From: Tubiluchus corallicola
Taxonomy: Eukaryota; Priapulida; Priapulimorpha; Priapulimorphida; Tubiluchidae
DNA: 64,000 nt
NCBI GenBank assembly: GCA_030141605.1
Contig: JAQGDQ010000555.1
Coordinates: 78,948 to 142,947 of the forward strand
Direction: 5' to 3'
In this document: positions 55,646 through 64,000 of the stretch, one piece after another
Layout: each line of letters opens with the position of its first letter
Position numbering within the stretch: position 1 is the stretch's first letter
The notes under the pieces: model-generated
Seen by the model: only the letters and a program-made list of their open reading frames with translations
What the model was told of the DNA's origin: nothing
Database searches by the model: none
Translations under genes and position numbers: made by a program

Positions 55646-55764
55646 TGAGCAAAGATGACAAAAGACCATACGGTCGTCGAGTCAGTCACCTCCAGTTAGA
55701 TGCTAGTAACATTAACATTGTGCTAGGAGCAATTAGCGAAAGTCATAAGTACATTAATTCATAA
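55646..55764 (+). other. Short open frame with possible acceptor, unassigned
   Basis: After an ATTATACAG acceptor-like site, ATG opens a 39-codon frame (MSKDDKRPYGRR...) of normal composition ending in TAA. It could be a last exon or chance. No family recognised. Confidence 0.2.
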
Positions 55765-56069
55765 AAATAAAAATGCAAATATGTATATAAACATACATTA
55801 CCGAAATGCATCCTTATAGATACATACACTGAGAATGAGATTAGAGAATTGAATGACAATAATAAGAAGAATGAGATCATTTAATACAGTCCTAACAAAC
55901 TTATTGAATTTACAGTAAATTGGAAAAGGAGTGCCTATTTTTTACTTTTGAAAGAACATATCAGCAGCTTGATTGACATTCACACAGGCTTTATTAAAGT
56001 CTTATTTCTTATTCAGCAGATTTAAAAACAATCTGAACTTAACAGTACATGCTACTTTGCTTCACTAGT

Positions 56070-56421
56070 TGTTGTGTTTTGTAGGTTCGTAGAGAAAACC
56101 AGAAAACATATCATCAAATTAAACTAGTTTATTAAGCGAGAATTCTACAACACAAAAGTGTGAAGGAACGCGAAATGATTACACTAAACGTGAAAATCTG
56201 GAAAACGTTTGAGTGTATCTGAAAATGCAAGTATACAAGAGAATGTGTAAGTGGTGGCGTCCGTGTGAATCCGTGTGCTCGTCACAGCTGCCTGCTTCGC
56301 CTTATATAGCTTACCCAAGAAGTTTTGTTCCAAAACATTCTCCACGGTAAGACGATTATTCTAACGGAACATTCTAAAATGTTCTATGTAATTCTAAAAG
56401 ATGCCAGCGATCTCCACAACA
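56070..56421 (-). mobile_element. Solo LTR, 352 bp, with perfect 5 bp target duplication
   Basis: On the minus strand the element starts TGTTGTG and ends CACAACA (7 bp terminal inverted repeats, TG..CA). It is flanked by CTAGT on both sides (56065-56069 and 56422-56426). Inside, in order, are heat-shock-element-like GAACATTC clusters (56359-56385), a TATA box (complement of 56301-56308) and a poly(A) signal AATAAA (complement of 56128-56133). This is the U3-R-U5 layout of an LTR retrotransposon, with a size usual for Ty3/gypsy or related groups. No internal region is left, so it is a solo LTR formed by recombination. Confidence 0.92.
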
Positions 56422-56429
56422 CTAGTTTT

Positions 56430-57620
56430 CTTCATTGCTAGCTATTTGATTAAAGTGAGTTTAGATACTGCCAGTGTACTCGTGCTCATTGAATATTGAT
56501 TAAGGTTTATTTTGCACTTTTGTATCATTTGCATGATATTTTGTACATATGATAGTGATCATTTGCGTGTGTTTTCTACAATTGCTTGCCATCCATCTTA
56601 TTTTAATTAATTCTTTGGCCTTTTATTATTTACTTTTACGCTCAATTTATTTTTAATAATTATGCTCATTCACCATGCAGAGATTGGCAGTTTCACTAGT
56701 TAGGAATGGCAGACTAGATGACCATTTTGGTCTTTCACCAGCCCACTCTTCTTTAAAATATTGTCGAATATTGCTATTGTTTATTTTTGTATTTTTTGGA
56801 AACAAACAAAAAATAAGTTAAATTATTCGAAATTCTAACTACAGAAGATAAAAAAAACATGTAATATGACAAAAAATGTCATCGATATGGACGAGTGAAA
56901 GTTTTCATCAATTACGCCTCGTTTTCCTCATAATCGTGGTGTTTTCACGGTCATGTTGATAAACAAACTACGTTGAATACCCCTATACCACAAGTACGTT
57001 ACCTCTAAAGATCTCTTGTCTTGTTTTATGCAATACAAAGCGAAGGAAAAACTTCACCTCAGATGATACGAATTAGACGATAACACTATTCTGTTGGCGC
57101 TTGCTGATCCTCAACCTCGGGGTTCGATACCACGAAGCGTACAACTTCGTGTGACACCCATATAGCAGCGTTTGTCTATAATAAATATAACGTAAGTGCG
57201 AGAGTCACTTTAATTATATATTTACAATATAATTTTTTAACCTCGTCATATACAATATGTATATTTGTTTAATAGTGTAATTGACGTCTGCCATAGTGAA
57301 AGCATTAAATATATTCTGATGTAAGACCTATGATTGTGCTAAACCATTCATTTATTCTCTTTGTATATTGTCATATTGTATTGTATTGTCTGTCACTTTT
57401 TTTCACATGCCTTCTTCAAATCCCATGCGTTGTCAATTAATACCATCCAATTTATAGCATAAGGTCTTGGGATTCGTAATGTGTGATGTATATTGGTTTT
57501 CAGAAGACGTTACCTGCTTTTGCTATTGGATCTAAATGTAACATAAGAACTAAGATCGTGTTGCTATAGTGGTACAGGCTGCGTTCTATAAGGATGGTTT
57601 ATTACAGCTATTTTTACTTT
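56430..57620. other. AT-rich sequence upstream of the decayed zinc-finger gene
   Basis: No gene seen. The last bases form an acceptor (TTTTTACTTTTACAG, ending 57625) for the following exon. Confidence 0.4.
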
Positions 57621-57640
57621 TACAGAATAACAATTTTGAA

Positions 57641-58535
57641 ATGGATGTTCCGGTAGTTCCTGTGCATAAAACTGGTGGGAAAAGTCACATGGTTGTGAAT
57701 CACGACTGTATAGCTGTTGAAGTTGAATATGATGGTTCTGATGTTAGACCTCAAGACTGTAATGTTATTGAAAGTGATGAAGCGATTAGTAGAAAGATTT
57801 TTCCAGAAAACGTTTTCGACAATCAGAGAAATCTTCAACAGTTTTCAAAAAACGAATTTGAGGAACAAATCTTTATGTGTGGGAAATGCGAGCACATATT
57901 CATGACATCTTTTGATTTGAAAGAACATCTGAAAGGTCATGAAAAGGAAAAGCCATTTAAGTGTGATAAGTGTTGTGCTGCATTTAGCATATAGTAAATC
58001 ATACTGGAGAAAAACCTTATAGGTGCAGTGAATGTGGACGTAAGTTTGTAACACCAAGCAAATTGAAAACCCATTGTAAGATTCATTTGGAAATAAAGCC
58101 ACATAAGTGCAACAAATGTGAAGCCAGGTTTCCTTACTCATCTAACTTAAAGTTGCATTTGTTGACTCATACAAAAGGAAGCCCTATATTTGCGTTCACT
58201 GCGGAGCTGTGTTTCCTTGATCGTGTTCTTTGACGTTTCATCTCAGAATCCACACATGAGAAAAACCTTATAAATGTAATCAGTGTGAAGCGGCATTTAT
58301 CCACAAAGCTTCTTTAAAAACGCTCCTCATAAATCATACTGGAATGAAACCTTTTAAATGTTCAGACTGTGACTCGTCTTTTTCTCAACTTCGCTATTTG
58401 AAACATCATCAATTTAGAATGCACACAAATGTCAAACCATTTAAATGTACCTATTGTCAGGCAGCTTTTCCTGAATCTGGTGATTTAATTCAACATTTAC
58501 GAGTTCATACAAAATTAACATTTATTTTTTCATAA
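57641..58535 (+). pseudogene. Decayed C2H2 zinc-finger gene
   Basis: After an acceptor at 57625, ATG 57641 opens a frame (MDVPVVPVHKTGGK) of 118 codons with one full finger. It then hits TAG at 57992 inside the second finger. Further finger sequences follow to 58520 in shifting frames (YRCSECGRKF, HKCNKCEARF, YKCNQCEAAF, FKCSDCDSSF, FKCTYCQAAF), with at least one more break near 58180-58220. About eight finger positions are recognisable. The exon layout, with an acceptor a few bases before the ATG and an acidic N-terminus, parallels the intact gene at 51-52.3 kb, so it is probably a decayed paralogue. Confidence 0.85.
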
Positions 58536-58539
58536 ATTA

Positions 58540-59200
58540 TTTCAATTATAAAATTAGAATTCACCCAATAGGATGCAAATCTATGCAAAAGTCGAAAAAT
58601 CGTAAAAGAACTTCATTCATTGACAAAACAGAAAACCAAGATACGCAGGCGAATATGAAATATAGCCGTCTTCACAGACATGCCACGTAGTGATTGGCTG
58701 CATTTCTTTAAAGGACAAGAAAAGAGATACCTTAAGTATGTTTCAGAAAAAATCGCCTTAAAAATTATATAACTTTATATAATTATTATATATGTACAGT
58801 ATGTCCTGCTATTTTTTAAACCTTGAAAATATATAATGATATATATATATATATAGATTGTATTGCTGTATGTATTTTTATTTATTTATTTCATTTTTGC
58901 TCACAAATTGGATAATGCTCTAAATTGCTCATATTATGTGTTGGATCAACATAGACAGTTTGTTATTTTGCCATTTTTATTGGACAATAAACTACTAATG
59001 CTACTATTAAAAGTCAAACGCATGAGAAAAGAGCAGCAAAGGGCACCCAGAACTGCTGAAACCCTACAACGTGAAGAATTACATCTCACGGTTAGCAGAA
59101 AAATAATTTCAAATAACAATTTACTACATTTAAAAGTTAATTACAGTTTGCCGTTAGTCAACGTAGGACAATGAAGTATTATAACAGCTATTCTTGCAAC
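58540..59200. other. No gene recognised; (TA)n run at about 58838-58855
   Basis: The plus-strand frame at 58863-59174 has no family features and lies in AT-rich sequence. Confidence 0.45.
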
Positions 59201-59212
59201 ATTGTAACTCAT

Positions 59213-60169
59213 TTAACTATTGTAGTACTCCAAGACACTGCCTAATCCCTTGTACAGTGAAAACATACATACTATCATTCTCACGTCACGAACTGGAGCT
59301 ACACCATTTACCAACCTATGCCATGTTGCATGTACATCACTTTCAGCTAATCTATTACCATAATACCTCACAGAATCGATCCAGTCCAAATAATAAGAAA
59401 TCTTTACAGCCACAGTCATTCTCACAACGCTGCTGTAACGACCAGACAATACACCAATTACCTCTCCTGTGCTTCTTAATACCATCGGTCCTCCAGAATC
59501 ACCTGGAGTAATAGTACGTCCTGTATAATATGCGCAAATAAGAACAGATGAGTTAACTGGACTACATCTGCCATCAGTATACACTATTAGTGATGCCTTT
59601 GTCTTTGAGCCTGGCAACCCTTCTATTCCCCATCCAACTATTGTAACTTCTTCATTGCGATAGTGACTTCTGTAGCAAGCAGGCAAAGTGGCGGGTTGTA
59701 GATCATCCGTAAACTGAACAGGTTCATTCATTCGAACTAGAGCAATATCATGCTCCCCCTCACGCCAAATCATTCCCCCAGTAAAATTTGGGTTGGTATT
59801 ATAACCGGGGTGCATCTTGTACCAAGACATCCAACGTTCTACCCTTGTCTCAAACAAGTTATTGCTTCCCATGTAAATTTTCGTCTGTTCTCCTACGCTT
59901 GCATCTAAAACACAGTGAGCTGCTGTCAATATCCACAAGTTATCTATTAGAAAGCCTGAACAAATAGTAAAACCCCAGTCAAAAAAGAATCCAACAAAGT
60001 ATGTAAATTCCCTCCCTGTTACTTTCTGTCCTCCTTCTATCTTTGGTTCAGCTGGCAATCCTGAAACATTGTCAGATGGAACTCTGGAAGATGGAGATGA
60101 TGTAGACAGAGTTTCACAAAACAAGAACCACGTGGCACACACAAACAAAACACCAGCAATTAAATTCAT
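59213..60169 (-). CDS. Secreted chymotrypsin-fold serine peptidase (S1), single exon
   Basis: 318 residues, with a signal peptide (about 1-22), a short Ser/Pro-rich propeptide and an activation site after Lys43 (K|IEGG). The triad is complete: His85 in LTAAHC, Asp141 in HDIALV, Ser225 in PGDSGGP. The C70-C86 and C202-C212 disulfide pairs fit. Two departures stand out. The residue at chymotrypsin position 189 is Thr219, so trypsin-like Arg/Lys specificity is not expected. The usual Cys191 is Thr221, so the conserved bond under the S1 pocket is missing. After the last helix (YYLDWIDSV) there is a tail of about 40 unusual residues, which may reflect a lost stop codon. No introns. A role in digestion or defence is likely but not shown. 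Confidence 0.88.
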   Translation of the reverse strand: MNLIAGVLFVCATWFLFCETLSTSSPSSRVPSDNVSGLPAEPKIEGGQKVTGREFTYFVGFFFDWGFTICSGFLIDNLWILTAAHCVLDASVGEQTKIYMGSNNLFETRVERWMSWYKMHPGYNTNPNFTGGMIWREGEHDIALVRMNEPVQFTDDLQPATLPACYRSHYRNEEVTIVGWGIEGLPGSKTKASLIVYTDGRCSPVNSSVLICAYYTGRTITPGDSGGPMVLRSTGEVIGVLSGRYSSVVRMTVAVKISYYLDWIDSVRYYGNRLAESDVHATWHRLVNGVAPVRDVRMIVCMFSLYKGLGSVLEYYNS

Positions 60170-60179
60170 TTAGGCTTTT

Positions 60180-60540
60180 TCAGTCCTCGAGACTAAGTAT
60201 TTTGATGGCACCATAACACACCCAGTTACTACCGAGAACTGTCAACATTCATTATTACATCATGTCTTAATCCTTCATTATAGGCTGGGCTTCTACACGT
60301 GAACTTTGAATAAAAAATCTCAATAACTTCAATCAATATTTGTCACTGATACTTTTTTTGTATGAACAAGGCAGAAATTAAACAAAATAAAAAAGCCGCC
60401 ATAATGGTTAATGGCTGGATTCATAAATTGCACAAGCTGCATAAGAAAGAACTCAAAAATACAGACAGATTCTATTTGACGTCATAATAGAGAAACGCAG
60501 AACATGAAAGAAGAAGTAGACGTCATTAATGAGATGACAT
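60180..60540. other. Upstream region of the peptidase gene
   Basis: No coding feature seen. It separates the peptidase ATG from the terminal minisatellite. Confidence 0.4.
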
Positions 60541-63500
60541 CAGAGCACGAGTGTAGAAGTGTTCAGATTTTATTCTTGCAAAGCACTAGCGAAAAAGTAT
60601 ACTGAATTTATTCTTTCAGAGCATGAGTGTAACAAGTATAACCAGTATAGAGAATTCACTATTGTAATTTGTAAAGCACGAGTGTATGACATGTGTGAGG
60701 AGAAAAATACAAATTTATTTTAACAAAGCACGAGTGTATGGCATGGGTGGGGAGAAAAATACAAATTTATTTTAACAAAGCACGAGTGTATGACGTGTGG
60801 GGAGAAGCGTACAGAATTTATTTTAGCAAAGCACGAGTGTATGGCATGGGTGGGGAGAAAAATACAAATTTATTTTAACAAAGCACGAGTGTATGACGTG
60901 TGGGGAGAAGCGTACAGAATTTATTTTAGCACAGTACTTGTGTATGACACGGTGGAGAGGAAAATACAAATTTATTTTAACAAAGCACGAGTGTATGACG
61001 TGTGGGGAGAAGCGTACAGAATTTATTTTAGCAAAGAACTTGTGTATGACACGGTGGAGAGGAAAATACAAATTTATTTTAGCAAAGCACGAGTGTATGA
61101 CATGGTGGGGAGAAAAATACAAATTTATTTTAACAAAGCATGAGTGTATGACATGTGTGGGGAGAAAAATACAAATTTATTTTAGCAAAGCACGAATGTA
61201 TGACATGGTGGGGAGAAAAATACAAATTTATTTTAACAAAACACGAGTGTATGACGTGTGGGGAGAAAAGTACAAATTTATTTTAACAAAGCACGAGTGT
61301 ATGACATGTGTGGGGAGAAAAATACAGAATTTGTTTTAGCAAAACACGAGTGTATGACATGTGGGGGGAGAAAAATACAAATTTATTTTAGCAAAGCATG
61401 AGTGTATGACGTGTGGGGAGAAGCGTACAGAATTTATTTTAGCAAAGTACTTGTGTATGACACGGTGGAGAGGAAAATACAAATTTATTTTAACAAAGCA
61501 CGAGTGTATGACGTGTGGGGAGAAAAGTACAAATTTATTTTAACAAAGCACGAGTGTATGACATGTGTGGGGAAAAAAATACAGAATTTATTTTAGCAAA
61601 ACACGAGTGTATGACATGTGGGGGGAGAAAAATGCAAATTTATTTTAACAAAGCACGAGTGTATGACGTGTGGGGAGAAGCGTACAGAATTTATTTTAGC
61701 AAAGAACTTGTGTATGACACGGTGGAGAGGAAAATACAAATTTATTTTAGCAAAGCACGAGTGTATGACATGGTGGGGAGAAAAATACAAATTTATTTTA
61801 ACAAAGCATGAGTGTATGACATGTGTGGGGAGAAAAATACAAATTTATTTTAGCAAAGCACGAGTGTATGACATGTGTGGGGAGAAAAATACAAATTTAT
61901 TTAAATAAAGCACGAGTGTATGATATGTGTGGGGAGAAAAATACAAATTTATTTTAACAAAACACGAGTGTATGACATGTGTGGGGAGAAAAATACAAAT
62001 TTATTTTAACAAAGCACGAGTGTATGACATGTGTGGGGAGAAGTGTACAGAATTTATTTTAGCAAAGCACGAGTGTATGATATGTTTGGGGAGAAAAATA
62101 CAAATTTATTTTAACAAAACACGAGTGTATGACACGGTGGAGAGGAAAATACAAATTTATTTTAACAAAGCACGAGTGTATGACGTGTGGGGAGAAAAGT
62201 ACAAATTTATTTTAACAAAGCACGAGTGTATGACATGTGTGGGGAAAAAAATACAGAATTTATTTTAGCAAAACACGAGTGTATGACATGTGGGGGGAGA
62301 AAAATGCAAATTTATTTTAACAAAGCACGAGTGTATGACGTGTGGGGAGAAGCGTACAGAATTTATTTTAGCAAAGTACTTGTGTATGACACGGTGGAGA
62401 GGAAAGTACAAATTTATTTTGGCAAAGCACGAGTGTATGCCATGTGTGTGAAGAAAAATACAAATTTATTTTAACAAAGCACGAGTGTATGACACGGTGG
62501 AGAGGAAAATACAAATTTATTTTAACAAAGCACGAGTGTATGACGTGTGTGGGGAGAAAAATACAGAATTTGTTTTAGCAAAACACGAGTGTATGACATG
62601 TGGGGGGAGAAAAATGCAAATTTATTTTAACAAAGCACGAGTGTATGACATGTGTGGGGAGGAAAATACAAATTTATTTTAACAAAGCACGAGTGTATGA
62701 CATGTGGGGGGAGAAAAATACAAATTTATTTTAACAAAGCACGAGTGTATGACATGTGGGGGGAGAAAAATACAAATTTATTTTAACAAAGCACGAGTGT
62801 ATGACATGTGGGGGGAGAAAAATACAAATTTATTTTAACAAAGCACGAGTGTATGACATGTGGGGGGAGAAAAATACAGAATTTATTTTAACAAAGCACG
62901 AGTGTATGACATGTGTGGGGAGAAAAATACAAATTTATTTTAACAAAGCACGAGTGTATGACATGTGGGGGGAGAAAAATACAAATTTATTTTAACAAAG
63001 CATGAGTGTATGATATGTGTGGGAGAAAAATACAGAATTTACTTTAACAAAACACGAGTGTATGGCATGTGTGGGGAGGAAAATACAAATTTATTTTAGC
63101 AAAGCACGAATGTATGACATGGTGGGGAGAAAAATACAAATTTATTTTAACAAAACACGAGTGTATGACGTGTGGGGAGAAAAATACAAATTTATTTAAA
63201 CAAAACACGAGTGTATGACATGTGTGGGGAGAAAAATGCAAATTTATTTTAGCAAAACACGAGTGTATGACATGCGGGGGGAGAAAAATACAAATTTATT
63301 TTAACAAAGCATGAGTGTATGACGTGTGGGGAGAAGCGTACAGAATTTATTTTAGCAAAGTACTTGTGTATGACACGGTGGAGAGGAAAATACAAATTTA
63401 TTTTAACAAAGCACGAGTGTATGACGTGTGGGGAGAAAAGTACAAATTTATTTTAACAAAGCACGAGTGTATGACATGTGTGGGGAAAAAAATACAGAAT

Positions 63501-64000
63501 TTATTTTAGCAAAACACGAGTGTATGACATGTGGGGGGAGAAAAATGCAAATTTATTTTAACAAAGCACGAGTGTATGACGTGTGGGGAGAAGCGTACAG
63601 AATTTATTTTAGCAAAGTACTTGTGTATGACACGGTGGAGAGGAAAGTACAAATTTATTTTGGCAAAGCACGAGTGTATGCCATGTGTGTGAAGAAAAAT
63701 ACAAATTTATTTTAACAAAGCACGAGTGTATGACACGGTGGAGAGGAAAATACAAATTTATTTTAACAAAGCACGAGTGTATGACGTGTGTGGGGAGAAA
63801 AATACAGAATTTGTTTTAGCAAAACACGAGTGTATGACATGTGGGGGGAGAAAAATGCAAATTTATTTTAACAAAGCACGAGTGTATGACATGTGTGGGG
63901 AGGAAAATACAAATTTACTTTAACAAAGCACGAGTGTATGACATGTGGGGGGAGAAAAATGCAAATTTATTTTAACAAAGCACGAGTGTATGACATGTGG
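60541..64000. repeat. 52 bp minisatellite with higher-order structure, runs past the window end
   Basis: Degenerate units begin at about 60541 and regular ones at about 60670. Unit landmarks are AAAGCACGAGTGTATGACAT, GTGTGGGGAGAAAAATACA and AATTTATTTTAACA, with 50-53 bp length variants. Two sub-types (AAGCGTACAGAATT and TACTTGTGTATGACACGGTG) are interspersed in fixed order. Blocks such as 62187-62682 recur at 63428-63923, a 1241 bp period. Numerous open frames on both strands are by-products of the repeat. Confidence 0.97.

Noticed and set aside
57105-57160. B-box-like GGTTCGATACC in a GC-rich patch
   Set aside because: No A box or acceptor stem pairing.
60790-63923. Many frames with HECMTCGEKRTEFILAK-type repeats resembling zinc-finger wording
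   Set aside because: Repeat translations. There is no proper Cys2-His2 spacing, and the frames change with unit length.

Overview
The window looks like AT-rich nuclear DNA of an invertebrate animal. Genes are split by GT..AG introns. There are PHD-finger LINEs, C2H2 zinc-finger genes, a secreted S1 peptidase and many minisatellites. I cannot name the species. No prokaryotic features (operons, Shine-Dalgarno sites, CRISPR) are visible.

Left part (1-25 kb): decayed LINE fragments on the minus strand (1.6-3.9 kb and 7.0-8.2 kb) and an (ACAATT)n tract at 5.0-5.7 kb. The main gene is an ADP-ribosylation-factor-like 2 (Arl2) gene on the plus strand. Its five coding exons (10441-10505, 12588-12698, 15066-15228, 18235-18315, 19695-19829) give exactly 184 codons plus stop. 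Its introns hold six different tandem arrays (48, 57, 60, 107, 53 and 96 bp units). The 96 bp array is made of copies of the last splice acceptor plus the first part of the last exon.

Middle part (25.8-45 kb): a minus-strand block that looks partly virus-derived. Three copies of a 3176 bp insert lie in a 52 bp minisatellite at an exact 3700 bp period. Each insert has an intact class I fusion-glycoprotein-like ORF followed by a 5'-truncated non-LTR reverse transcriptase with an A-rich 3' tail and a 6 bp target duplication. Next to it is an intact 355-codon helical protein that may be a negative-strand-virus-type nucleoprotein. Beyond that lies a cluster of small spliced exons encoding PPxY motifs, each group preceded by a CRE/CCAAT module. 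Two of these exons are about half identical in protein, yet their flanking introns are about 95-98% identical.

Right part (45-64 kb): a near full-length PHD-endonuclease-RT LINE carrying several disabling mutations, an intact 10-finger C2H2 gene and a decayed relative of it, a 352 bp solo LTR with a perfect 5 bp target duplication, a single-exon secreted chymotrypsin-fold peptidase with unusual active-site surroundings, and a 52 bp minisatellite with higher-order structure that runs off the window end.

Confidence is high for Arl2, the LINEs, the zinc-finger gene, the peptidase, the solo LTR and the tandem arrays. It is moderate for the fusion-protein-like ORFs. It is low for the nucleoprotein-like call and for how the PPxY exons join up.
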